Below, in pieces: positions 38,639-48,599 of a DNA stretch of 64,000 nucleotides. The notes beneath the pieces are model-generated. The model did no database searches and was not told the origin of the DNA. It saw only the letters and a list, made by a program, of their open reading frames with translations. Positions within the stretch are counted from its first letter, which is position 1. Each line of letters begins with the position of its first letter. Both the position numbers and the translations under genes were made by a program. This DNA is from Siphonodentalium dalli (taxonomy: Eukaryota > Mollusca > Scaphopoda > Gadilida > Siphonodentaliidae): positions 175,521,164-175,585,163 of the forward strand of contig CP136066.1 in the NCBI GenBank assembly GCA_032622095.1, given 5' to 3'.

Positions 38639-39059
38639 CTTGGAAACGACACAGAGCGTTGAATGATATTCTTTTCATTATATGGTATTAATAAAGAGCG
38701 TTTTCTTCACTTCTGTATTAACTTCAGGAAACAAATGAAACTTTCTCAGACTATGATAAGATGTTGGACATAGTATAAATTATATTATTTAATATGTCGG
38801 TACTTCGTGTTCTTGGTGCCTGAGAACAGTGAAGTTAAAAATAACTTTCATGTTAACAAAGTTTAGGAAATTGGGTTATAATTTCAAACAGGTTGATAGT
38901 TATTCAATATCGTGTCACAGTAATCGATATTATTTAATTAAAAACAAATAAATTACAGACAGATGTTATATGTTATTTTTATCCCACCCCGATTTATAAT
39001 AGACCATCGCTAACACCCCCTCAAGTAATCTAATTTATTTCCACGTACGCTATATATTC

Positions 39060-39109
39060 TACCCGTCATATAATTTTTTTTTACATTTTTATGTTCATTT
39101 TTGTTTCAG
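39060..39109 (+). promoter_or_regulatory. Possible 3' splice site upstream of the Mab-21-like gene
   Basis: A T-rich tract (TTTTTTTTTACATTTTTATG) leads to TTTTTGTTTCAG ending at 39109, 130 bases before the ATG at 39240. This would fit a 5' UTR intron and argue against a processed retrocopy. There is no transcript evidence. Confidence 0.35.
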
Positions 39110-39239
39110 AAAAACGTCACGTGAATTGAACAAACTCTTGGATGTCCAACATTGACACGTGGATTAATAATGACACCATCGTATTAAAATCGACACATGT
39201 ACAAAGGGTTGGCCAGAATAAGGTGTCCGTTTATTAATT

Positions 39240-41219
39240 ATGGCGTCCTCGTCACGAAGTCGGTGCAATGAGGACTCACATGAGCTATCTCGGTGTTATA
39301 ATCGGATTCTGCTACAAGTGTTTAGCAGTAGACAAATGGCTCGTCAGTCGACTGATCGTTATAAAATTACATTAGTGGGGAGCAGGGCGAGCGGAGTTCA
39401 TATTAAAGAAAGTGATTTAGATATTCTGATTGAACCTCGAAACATAATAATAGATGAATCCAGCTTGAGATAACGACATGACCTCCCGTGTTATGTCCGG
39501 ATATCTACTGAGGGGTTAGCTGGGCTCGTACCAAACGTCATCTTGGGTGACGGGGAATACGTGCTGGCTGATCCTATCAGAGACATGCGTGAAGAGATCT
39601 TTGGAGAAACCCCGGAGGCTGATGGATTATCAAAAGTTGGTAAGATACTCGATACTCGACCCATCACAACCGACCTTGTTCCACAACTAAGAATAAGTAG
39701 AATACCACAGACAGCACGCTTATTTTCCACACGTGACCGGTCATGGCCATCGGACCACATTATATCGCTAATTAGCTCTGGGGAATTCCACCTTGCGGCA
39801 CGACCTGCTCCATCAGACCCGGACAGTGGGCACGATTTCTGTCTGTCGTTCGCTAAGGCAGAAGTCGTGCTCTTGAGAACAATGTCAGTTTACCAGATAC
39901 TCAGTATAAAGCTTTTGAAGACAATCCGACACGTCATTAATTTGGGCCGGGGAGTGTTGACGTCCTACCATCTGAAAACGTCAGCTCTCTGGCATTTCGA
40001 GCAGACGGACGCTCGATTCTGGGAAAATGACTTATCAGTAGTGGATATATTAAAGAGACTTGATCAGAATTTAAAAATAGGATTCCTTCCTCATTATTTT
40101 GTTCCTGCAATGAACTTGTTGACTGGTGTCTCGGAATCTGATCTGATATATATCCGGAGGCGTCTGTGGACTCTTCTCGGGTTGTATCTCATCACTGATG
40201 ATATCGCGGGAATGACATCCCGGACTAGGTTGGAATTCGCATTTTTTATATTTAATAATGTAAGTAAACAACTCTCTGAAACAAACCCGGCTAGTACGCA
40301 GACGGGTCATATGTCTCATATCAGGAACACATTTGAAGCAGCAGAGGTCATGTATGGAACCGGGATTGTATCCCATGACATGAAACAACGAATATCCGCA
40401 TCTGTATTGACGAGGTGTCCAATCCATGAAGTCAGACTTCTTTATATAGACACATTTAAATCATTGCTGACGTCATTTAAACAAAATAATACGGTTGATC
40501 CTTGGATAGATTCTAGACAACATGAAGACTTTTCATATGACGACTTTGTTTATTATATGTCAACAACTCTGAATTCAAATAAGGACCCGTTAGAAGAGTT
40601 CTTCGTGATAACATCGACAGATAACAATAAAGGGGGCCGTAGTGCTCTCAAAAAATCATTGCCAAAAGCAGAACAAATATTGAAGAAATGGTTGGATTTT
40701 GTCGATGATTACATTACCAAGTTACAACCATACGGGAACATTGTTGCTGATCAAGTGTCACGTGATATCTCACACAAGTTACGTGGTGACAACCGCGTGA
40801 GTGGCAATGGGTGCGAGGAAAATATCGACAAACTTCTCTATGAAATTACAAAAGAGTGTCTAACGTTTGCAGTCGATCATATTGAAACGTTCAATTATCC
40901 TCTCGATAATAATGACACATGTTCATTCAGGCCGGTGCCAGTCGACGACTTTCGGGCAAACTTTCTCATATTGAGTGATGTTATCGAGAGAATGTTCATT
41001 AACGTTGAGTACGCTCTCATTACGAGCGCTCGGTTCAAGCAGAAGAGAAGTATAATGCGAATGATGATTCCGGAGAGTCTAGAATATCGATGTTTATTGG
41101 CGTACTATGCTCTCAGCGGGATACGGCTGAAATTCTTCAGGATGTGTTCTATGTCAAGTGAGCAGTATCAAGGATGGATGGAATTCATGGACGTCACATT
41201 CCCCCGAGAGCAATGTTAG
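39240..41219 (+). pseudogene. Mab-21/cGLR-like nucleotidyltransferase gene with one in-frame stop
   Basis: One reading frame of 660 codons from ATG 39240 to TAG 41219, interrupted only by TAA at 39471-39473 (codon 78). Before the stop: VGSRASG (G47-S48) and SDLDILI (D59, D61), the nucleotidyltransferase G-S and D-x-D motifs. After it, in the same frame: TTDLVPQL (D145, likely third metal-binding acid), RSWPSDHII, SFAKAEVVLLRTM, and LPHYFVPAMNLL near residue 283, all standard Mab-21 landmarks. Proteins of this family include cGAS-like receptors that make cyclic dinucleotides on sensing nucleic acid and signal through STING; others have no known ligand. The rest of the frame is intact, so this is either a very recent pseudogene, a null allele, or an assembly base error. 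Intronless coding sequence is normal for expanded invertebrate members. Confidence 0.85.
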
Positions 41220-41499
41220 ATAAAATGCTACGTCGTTGAAGGTGAATGCGAAACATGATCACACATAAACTCGAGGAAGGCACTAACTGTTTTCCAAGGC
41301 GACAATGTTAATAACATCTTTTGATGCTGTTTAAAAAGAACAGAGATCTCATACATTATTTAGCAAAAAATTTAAACCGCTCATCCTTAAGACAACTTAT
41401 AATACATATATGTAGTTTTTCTTCGGGCCACAACTTTATCATGTCAAACTCAGTGATTACCGTAAGATTTCTGCACCAAATTTCACTACCAACAGTCAC

Positions 41500-42476
41500 A
41501 GATACCATAAATGTATATACCTACAATGAAAATATCATGGGTGAAACGGTACATAATTCAACCGGATTCTTGGAAAAACCTTGTCCGATACCAAATGGAT
41601 TGTAACAATAATGACAAATTGTATCTATCGAATGGATGTGCCCTCAATAGATATAAACGGAAAACTACCAATCCGTTCTGGATAGATGTTCTGGATGCAT
41701 GGAATTATTCAAATTAAAGATGGCTCCAAAAACGCACAGTGATGTGCTCTCATCGACGATTGTAAATAACGATATTTTCAAAATAAACAAAGACGCAATT
41801 AATGACAGATCTTTGGCCCTTCGTGGCATATATTTTATGAACGATCTTATTTGTGATAATAACAAGTTAATGTCCTATAACAAAGCGGTTATATGACATT
41901 GAAACAGATTTGTGTACGTACAATGGTATAATCTCTTTAATAAAAAAATACCTAACTTAAATGGAATACTCTAGTAGCCATCAACAAAGTAACAACGATC
42001 GACTGAACAACCCAATACTACCGTATCAGATCGAACACTTACTCAAATCCAATTCGAAGTATATCTACAATTGCATTCAAGACCCCAAAAATGAACATAA
42101 ACCTCGTCTCAAAATGAGAGGAGAAACTAAATATGTACCATGAATTAAACTGGTGGTCAGACTTTTTAAAACTCCCTTTGTTCAGTTTTGTGACATGAAA
42201 TATGTATGGTTTCAATATTGGATATACAATAGAATATTAGGGACTAACAATGTACTAAAGAAAATGGGTCGATATGACTATGATACATGTTCCTTTTGTA
42301 AAATTGAAAAAGAGACCATTAGCCATCTTATGTTTCAATGTCACAGTATTTGCTTTGCTGTGGAACGAGATTCGTGTATGGATATTTAACACGACTTCAA
42401 TAATTTAGAAATTAATTCAAACATTATATTATTTGGCAAAGCTGATACTGAGCAAATTGATCCACTCCTCCAAACG
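41500..42476 (+). pseudogene. LINE ORF2 C-terminal relic, first part
   Basis: The plus strand, in several frames, encodes the C-terminal half of an invertebrate LINE ORF2. Recognisable blocks are NPFWIDVLDAWNY (41669-41710), ALRGIYFMNDLICDNNKLMSY (41815-41880), FCDMKYVWFQYWIYNRILGT (42190-42250) and CSFCKIEKETISHLMFQC (C-x2-C-x8-H-x4-C, near 42290). It is broken by stops and frameshifts, and stops at the hAT insertion. The sequence resumes at 44813. Confidence 0.75.
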
Positions 42477-42484
42477 CTCTTGGT
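42477..42484. repeat. 8-bp target duplication, left
   Basis: CTCTTGGT, identical to 44805-44812 on the other side of the hAT element. Confidence 0.9.
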
Positions 42485-42767
42485 CAGGGTTGGCGCTGGA
42501 CCCAAATTTTCTCTTGCCAAAATTTTTGCCAAATGAATTTTTTTTTTGCCAAATGAATTTTTTTTTTGCCAAATTAAATCGAAGGTCAAATTGGGGAAAA
42601 ATAAGGAAAATTAGCGTTTTTATCTTTATTCATATAAAACGTAAATAGATACAGGTAAAATGACAACAAATCAATATTAAATGTTAATAGAAGACACAAT
42701 ACATTTAGACAAGCAATTGTCAAATACTAGTAAACATAAACCTATAGTATGGTAATGCACATTAATA

Positions 42768-43436
42768 TTAAACATGAACAATTCTACGAGACTTAACATC
42801 AACCCACTTCAAAAATGCAGCAGCAAAATCAAACTCAGACACAGATGGTCCTTCGATAGAAATTTTCATTAGAGCATTGAGATAACGAACAGACAATCGA
42901 TTGCGCGATTTTGTTTTAACAATGTTTTGAATGGAGAAGGCTCGCTCGCAGTCGACTGTTGATACGGGAACACAGACTAGCCGTTCGGCAAACTGACCAA
43001 CAATCGTGAACAGTTCCTTGTGTTTCAGGGCGCACTGGCATCCATCATCGACGTCGTTGATGCTTTTCTTTGCTTTGATGAAGGATCGGAATGAGTTAAT
43101 CTCGTCGATTATATCGTCGTCAGTAGTTGTGTCGTTGACAAGCTTGGCAAACTGCACTAGTGTTGGCTGATGTTTTTTCATGGTTTTCTCTGTCGTTGTG
43201 ATGCAATAATTTGCAGAGGATAGAGCACTCCTTAAGAACATCCTTCAAGAAATGGGTCATGTAGATGAACTTATATGATGCTATGGTTTTATATAATCCA
43301 GTCGATTTGGCCGAAGAATCCTCGAATAGAACAGTTAACAAACTTGAATAGTTACTGAGTATGGCAGTTTTGTGGACTTCTTTCATGTTTTTTGATTCGT
43401 TGATCATTTGTACGGCAATGTTGTGAGAATTTATGC
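42768..43436 (-). pseudogene. hAT transposase, exon 2 (middle remnant and dimerisation domain)
   Basis: After a likely 3' splice site (TTTTCAG, AG at 43438-43437), the minus strand reads through a short N-terminal-middle piece with FLKDVLKECSIL. It then shifts frame near 43200 into the C-terminal hAT dimerisation domain: VPVSTVDCERAFSIQNIVKT with RNRLSVRYLNALMKI, ending at 42768. Most of the RNase H-like catalytic core that should lie between is missing, so this copy cannot encode an active enzyme. It could still be mobilised in trans because its ends look intact. Confidence 0.8.
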
Positions 43437-43942
43437 CTGAAAATTAAATATATCCACATATACACACAATCATTAATGGTGTTAATTCGTTTACAATCTT
43501 TGTGGCTCAATTGCCGTTAATTAATCTTGGATTATTTCATTTCAACATGAGACAATATATATATCAGAGCAGCTAATATTTATATTAAATCATTTTTGAA
43601 CCATTACATTTAAAATAGTATCAGATAATGAGTTTTTCCATTCGAATATTAATCCACCTCGAATTTATAGAGTTATTGTTCTTGTTGCAGAACGTACATA
43701 ATACGTTTCGTCGATTACCGCGAAATTCATAATTTTTTTCTTCTTCATAAAAATAGCCATAAAATATATGCGGCATATGCCTGATTCACATTTGGCTGAT
43801 TAACCTATTGTCTTACACTTGGTGCTCATAAACCTTGACCGTCATAAATACAATGTCATCATAAATACGCATTGTGCAGTAGCCCCGTGAGTGACCAGAC
43901 AAACAATGGGTGGGATTAGAGGATTAAATGTAAAATAATTAC

Positions 43943-44477
43943 CTTTTGCTGTTTCGTGCAGAGTGACGTAATCTTTCTTCAGATTAAAACAGCCTGCTAC
44001 GAACAAATTGCTTATACCTGCGTCGGTGCACACTTTACAAAACATACCTTTCTTCACATTGTCATAAATCAACCACGGTCGGTTTAATTTCCACGCGTCT
44101 TTGAAGGTCCGTTTTGTCAGTAATGTCGGTCTGTTAGTCAATTTCGAAGGCGTCGTCGGAGTCTGGTTACTAATGTCTGTCCGTCTATGTAAATCAATCA
44201 CACGTTCGTCTGTTACATCGTCAACAACAGTTACATCTGCAGGTCGTACGTCGTCTTTTTGTATGTCAGTCAATACACAGTCAGACGTAGGTAACGTAGG
44301 CAAAACTGTTTTGCGTCCAAAGAAGTCCGTCAGTTTTTTACCTTTCGTCACGGTATCGTCGCACTCGGAACGTTTTCGTTTGAGACTCATTTTAGAAATG
44401 ATTTGACGTTTGGTATCGCAGTCACTATTTAAGCAATCTAAAATAAACACAGTTTCTGTAACAACACCACCTGACAC
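43943..44477 (-). pseudogene. hAT transposase, exon 1 (N-terminal zinc-finger part)
   Basis: The minus-strand frame most likely starts at the ATG of MSLKRKRSECDD (about 44391), with an upstream in-frame ATG at 44477. It contains a low-complexity basic/acidic stretch and then TFKDAWKLNRPWLIYDN, MFCKVCTDAG and HETAKG. These form the TTF/BED-like zinc-binding region seen in ZNF862-type hAT transposases. A consensus 5' splice site (AAAAG|GTAATT, GT at 43942-43941) joins in phase to the acceptor at 43437, giving a 506-bp intron. Confidence 0.7.
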
Positions 44478-44804
44478 GCGAGCATTAATGTACTCCCATC
44501 AGTGAGTTTGATTATGTATGAAATAAGGTGTTACCGTCTTGTGAAAACTAAAGACGATTGCATCTCACTTTGTGATCGCTTGGTTAATAGTTGTCGACCG
44601 GGTTTCCCTTTGTAGTGTCCGCGATGTGGTTTCCCTTTGTACAGTCGGCGATATATTCCCACCTTCGATGTTTCCGGACTAGATATTTCACATCACAGAA
44701 TTGAAAACCCACTTGCCAAAATTTTTGCCAACTGAGATTTTTTTTTGCCAAATGAGATTTTTTTTTGCCATTGGCAAATTTGGCAAGCGGCAGCGCGAAC
44801 CCTG

Positions 44805-44812
44805 CTCTTGGT
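44805..44812. repeat. 8-bp target duplication, right
   Basis: CTCTTGGT, pair of 42477-42484. Confidence 0.9.
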
Positions 44813-45050
44813 CATAATTAAGTATAGTATATACCGATCAAAGATGAGATCTGAATTACCAAAATTGCAAAATATCCAAGCAGAAATACGAATGTACGCA
44901 AAACCTGAAAGATGGATTTTTACAGCAAATGTAGATATACAGAGTTCGAATCCCGGTGGGATAAATGGAAACGTCTTTTACACCATTACAGTTAAACAGC
45001 ACATGCATAATTATAAATATTTACATGCATGTTGAAAATGTAGTACATAA
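44813..45050 (+). pseudogene. LINE ORF2 C-terminal relic, second part
   Basis: Continues the LINE of 41500-42476 beyond the hAT insertion: YSIYRSKMRSELPKLQN, then a Trp/Lys-rich tail (RWDKWKRLLHHY in a shifted frame near 44955) usual for the end of such ORF2s. Confidence 0.7.
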
Positions 45051-45059
45051 CAGTACACA

Positions 45060-45990
45060 TGTCTGGCATACACATATTCGGTAAATAGTATTTAGTAACG
45101 TAAACACTGTGTTTAAAACACGAATACTGACCAGATAAGTGTCGTGTTGTGTAACTTTCCGAATACTTTGCTTACTTATTTAAATCATATAGTGAGTACA
45201 ATTAATTGTATACCACCAAATCCACACCGTTCATAATCACGTTAGGTAAATATACCAATGTTAAGATTGTAGCTCGATGCTAACACTAATTAATAATCCC
45301 TCAATTTTAATATATTGCATTGTGTAATTATCATTATATACCTAACATGAGGGACTCAGAAACAAATTATAAATAATACATATATCCAATATTTCATTTT
45401 CATTATATTTATTATTATAACTAATGGATATTTAATATAACTAAATAACACAACATTCATAAAACCATTCACTTCACACTTTTTTTTTCTCTTTTACCTT
45501 TCTATTGTCTCAACAAACAAAAAATAGACAACAAACTGTTGTATCACCAACCACGAACTGTAATATAAAAAAGATGTATATACGATTCACAGACAACCTG
45601 AATGGACATAATCATGACATAGTTTAAAGGAATCAATAGAATATAAAGCATATTTTATATCACCACAATTTCTTACTCATAGTATCACCAATCAAATGTC
45701 AGAGTGTTCTATGTTGGTTCGAGATACTTGTAAATTTAATAATGGGCATAATCCACCACATCGAATAACCATAGTTACCACACAGACACACCCACTGCAT
45801 CGAGGTGGACAATCATATCCAGCAACAGGTATCAAAGATGGGTGGAACTCGTGTTCTCACTTTCATGTCCCGAGAGCATAAACACCGTTCGTAAAGTTTA
45901 CTTATTAGAAGATAGATAAGAAGTCCGATCATATAGCTTCGATGAATCGAGGTTGGATATGGATATCACTATGCAGCGGCATATAAGTAG
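45060..45990. other. No gene recognised
   Basis: AT-rich sequence with T-runs. A 61-codon frame at 45696-45881 has no recognisable content. Confidence 0.5.
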
Positions 45991-46000
45991 TATTGGCGGA

Positions 46001-46079
46001 CACTCTGGCCCACCCCTCGCTGTCGGCCACTCTGGCCCATGGGCCAGAGTGTCGACGAGCGAGGGGGTGGACCAGAGTG
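46001..46079. repeat. 79-bp imperfect palindrome
   Basis: Centred on GGCCCATGGGCC (46034-46045). The arms repeat the word CACTCTGGCCCA twice on each side, with CCCCTCGCT/AGCGAGGGG between. It is GC-rich against an AT-rich background, so it should form a stable hairpin. No target duplication is visible. Confidence 0.85.
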
Positions 46080-46476
46080 CCGGGTTCGTCGGTCCAGAGG
46101 TTGTGTTAGATTCCAAAGAGTAAGGTGAGCTCTTCGAAGGTTTTTTTTTTGACAGAAAAGAGCATAATTTACTAATGTATGTTTTTTTTCTCGGATTCTA
46201 ATGGCGGTGTGTAAGCAAAGGGCGTCCCCCTTCGCTGGACACACTGAACTTAGAATAATATCGAGATAAAAAATCGAAGTATTAGTAAATTGTGCCACTT
46301 TACCAGTGGATTTTTAACAAAAGCGAAAGTCTTCGATTAAATTCGAAGACGCTAGCATTGTAAAATGTACTCGTAGAAGTTACCTTTCAGTGAAATATGT
46401 TATGAGATAATGGCAAAATGGTACATATAAGACTTCTCCGTGTCAAATCGGTGTTTTATTCCTAGAAATATGAAAC

Positions 46477-46556
46477 ACACTTGATTTGACGGACGTTCGG
46501 GAAAATTGGTAGAAAAACGCAATGACGTCGTCAACGACGCTCGCGCATTCCACATA
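46477..46556 (+). repeat. 80-bp direct repeat, left copy
   Basis: Shares with 58351-58431 the blocks TGACGTTCGGG-like, TAGAAAAAC, CAATGACGTCGTCAACGACG and CGCGCGTT/CGCGCATT-ACATA. Identity is roughly 80 percent or more by eye, in the same orientation. The core GACGTCGTCAACGACG is near-palindromic and CRE-like. The two copies bracket the Polinton genes. Confidence 0.75.
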
Positions 46557-46822
46557 ATTGATCCTCGAAGATGTTACCATTATTACATGCATAAATTGTA
46601 ACGTCATTAACGTTAGCGTCATTTTGAAACATGGATCCAGTCACGGAATTTCTCAAGACGTACGATCATGTTTCTGCAACAACGCAGATGTCGACTTGCC
46701 AAATTTCTGTATCGTCAGCGCCTTTGGCTACAACGTTTATCACTTCTATCTGCGCTGCGAATCTTCCGTGTTTAGAATAGTGATTTCATCATTTGACAAC
46801 TCGGTAGAGGCGTATAATTAAC

Positions 46823-47240
46823 CACTCAGTTTTCACATCCGCGATCTCATTAATTTATGTCGCGGTTGAGTTGCATTGTTCCCCACTTTCAGCTTTCACA
46901 TCTGCGATCTCGTTAGTTGATGTCTCAGGTTGATCAATGTTCACTAAAGTAGCATCATATGGTGTGAGATAATCGTTGTCTGATGTGTGCGTCCAAGTAG
47001 AATTCCCAGGAGTAGATTCACTCAGGATCAATGATGTTTTTTCATCTGATCAATCTTTTTTTGTAGCGCCATCACATTGAAAAATCCAATGTGAACTCGA
47101 ATTACATCTAAAACAGTTACCATATGGTGGTATCCACTTTGTATTCTTTAAAACTTCTAATGCAATTTTTCGTAATTCTTGTATGTTGTTACTCTGCAAT
47201 CGTGGATCCTTGGTGAGCGTCCGGTGCGTTCTGCAGTGGT
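46823..47240 (-). pseudogene. Zinc-knuckle protein remnant, divergent from the polymerase
   Basis: The minus strand from about 47240 reads TLTKDPRLQSNNIQELRK, then KWIPPYGNCFRCNSSSHW. This contains C-F-R-C-x4-H-x4-C, a perfect CCHC knuckle. A TGA follows (about 47053), then more reading in frame. It ends in two copies of a ~62 bp unit (46823-46884 and 46885-46940) encoding NEIADVK each time. CCHC knuckles bind single-stranded nucleic acid. I do not recognise the family. Its 5' end abuts the hairpin at 47243-47361, with the polymerase starting on the other side. Confidence 0.5.
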
Positions 47241-47242
47241 GA

Positions 47243-47361
47243 GTGAAATGACGACGTGATGAAAAATCGCGTCGCTTTTATGCTCTGACACGGACGATGA
47301 CTGTGCATGTCCGTGTCAGAGCATAAATTCGACGTGATATTTCATCACGTCGTCATTTCAC
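47243..47361. repeat. 119-bp hairpin between divergent genes
   Basis: Arms 47243-47295 and 47309-47361, ~53 bp each. They begin GTGAAATGACGACGTGATGA and share the block ATGCTCTGACACGGAC near the loop (GATGACTGTGCAT). Arms match with a few mismatches. It lies between the minus-strand zinc-knuckle remnant and the ATG of the polymerase at 47363, where a bidirectional promoter or a terminal structure would be expected. Confidence 0.85.
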
Positions 47362-47362
47362 G

Positions 47363-47640
47363 ATGAAGCGCCTTGTGCCATATTCAGATAGCGAAAGCGA
47401 ACGAGATAATAGAAAGAGAATGCGACTGGATGATGATTTTAAATATTATACCATAAAAAATCTAACTGTTAAATACTCGAGGAAATTTAAAACATCAAAG
47501 AAATACAACGTGACATTTCAAGAATTTCATCAACCATTTCAAACTGTTCACTGAATTTTCAAAGATCTGGTGAACAGTTTGAAAGATGAGTGTGACGCAG
47601 GACCAAAAGATCAATTGAGAATTTCCATCTTACATCCATG
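47363..47640 (+). pseudogene. Polinton DNA polymerase B, N-terminal piece
   Basis: ATG at 47363 opens a basic/acidic N-terminus (KRLVPYSDSESERD). The frame hits TGA at 47552 inside a 15-bp foldback, then continues in phase as IFKDLVNSLKDECDAG and RISILHPWLD. These are the N-terminal landmarks of metazoan Polinton polymerases. The reading stops making sense at about 47640, where the inverted segment begins. Confidence 0.7.
47537..47585. repeat. Small foldback inside the polymerase
   Basis: TTTCAAACTGTTCAC (47537-47551) and its exact reverse complement GTGAACAGTTTGAAA (47571-47585) with a 19-bp loop. The in-frame TGA at 47552 lies at the arm/loop junction. Confidence 0.85.
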
Positions 47641-47641
47641 G

Positions 47642-48540
47642 CTAGATTTCCTTACAGTATTTGCACATCTTTGTTCCCGAACAGATATGTTTTTTCTCCT
47701 TTCGTGTGACGTTTTCAACACCGCATGTCTGGCATTTGTGTATCATATCACAAATAGTTTGGTCTTGGTTTGGTGATTTTTTCAAATGATTGTCGAGACA
47801 TCGGTTACTTCTAAAAGTCCTCTTACATTTGATGCAGTGTATCCATCGTTCAAATGGACATATCTGACCTTCGAAACACGTACACTTGTATGGACATAAA
47901 TGATCACCTCTGTGGCCCGAACCGACATCACAGTGTTCACAGTAATAAGCACACCAAAGGAATCCAGTGACAGTTGTGATCACATCGTAGTGGTTGTCAT
48001 TGAAATATAGATGGACAACTTTACTTTCTTTCCCAACTGGTGGTGGTTGAAAAAGAAAGCCTTAGTCAGCAAATTGATTATGTATTTTTATAACATACTC
48101 CTGATATAGTTGTTCCTGAATAATTTTGTATTCCTCAACCCCGCAACTGGTGTCGTGTGATATCCCTACTTTATCCAACAATGTCTTTGCAGCTTTCGGT
48201 TGTGGAGCTCTTGCTGGTCTCGTAATCCGTTTCCATCGTTGCTTCCATTCAGCAGTATCTTTTTTGTCAACATTACACATACCAACAATGACAGCCCTCG
48301 CAAAACACATGTTATCTTCTGCGTTCTGAATCAGAACAATACTTTTCTTTACTGTTTTCATTTGATTTTTTTCATTGAATGCTCCATGTAGTAACATATG
48401 TCTTGCGGTCCCTGCAGGCATGTGCGTGACAGTGATATCAAATGTCATCTGTCCGTCATGAATTTTGAATTTTTTGTTCGATTGTGCAACTTTTTCTATG
48501 TTGTCAAGCAATAATTCACCCGTCATGTCTTTTGCTTCAG
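47642..48540 (-). pseudogene. Polinton DNA polymerase B, inverted internal segment
   Basis: On the minus strand, 48526-48062 reads MTGELLLDNIEKVAQSNKKF, then the MPAGTARHMLLHGAF and NAEDNMCFARAV blocks. After a stop it continues as VVHLYFNDNHYDVITTVTGF with a cysteine/histidine-rich zinc region (CAYYCEHCDVGSGHRGDHLC, then CIKCKRTF and CQTCGVENV), ending at 47642. This is the region that should lie between the N-terminal piece at 47363-47640 and the exonuclease at 48640. The element therefore carries a ~0.9 kb internal inversion. The separate ATG-start frames are pieces of one gene. Confidence 0.75.
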
Positions 48541-48599
48541 ACCACAGATGTCATATTCAACAGTAGGAAAAGAAAGAAACACAGAAAGAAGTAAAGGTA

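Larger units (their letters stand above)
42485..44804 (-). mobile_element. hAT DNA transposon, 2320 bp
   Basis: The ends are CAGGGTTGGCGCTG (left) and, read inward, CAGGGTTCGCGCTG (right). CAGGG-initial TIRs with a perfect 8-bp target duplication (CTCTTGGT) are diagnostic of hAT elements. Both subterminal regions carry tandem TTTTTTTGCCAAATGA-type repeats, probable transposase binding sites. The transposase gene is on the minus strand and internally deleted. The element sits inside the plus-strand LINE relic, so it inserted later; removing it and one duplication copy leaves the LINE reading continuous. Confidence 0.92.

Noticed and set aside
39471-39473. Programmed stop-codon readthrough in the Mab-21-like gene
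   Set aside because: The TAA followed by CGA is not a known readthrough context, and nothing in the sequence supports a conserved signal; a null allele or error is simpler.
44944-44962. Box B-like GTTCGAATCCCGG
   Set aside because: It falls in the LINE ORF2 C-terminal reading (RWDKWKRLL), so the resemblance is most likely chance.
46558-46821. 88-codon open frame after the left 80-bp repeat
   Set aside because: It begins with TTG rather than ATG and shows no recognisable protein features.
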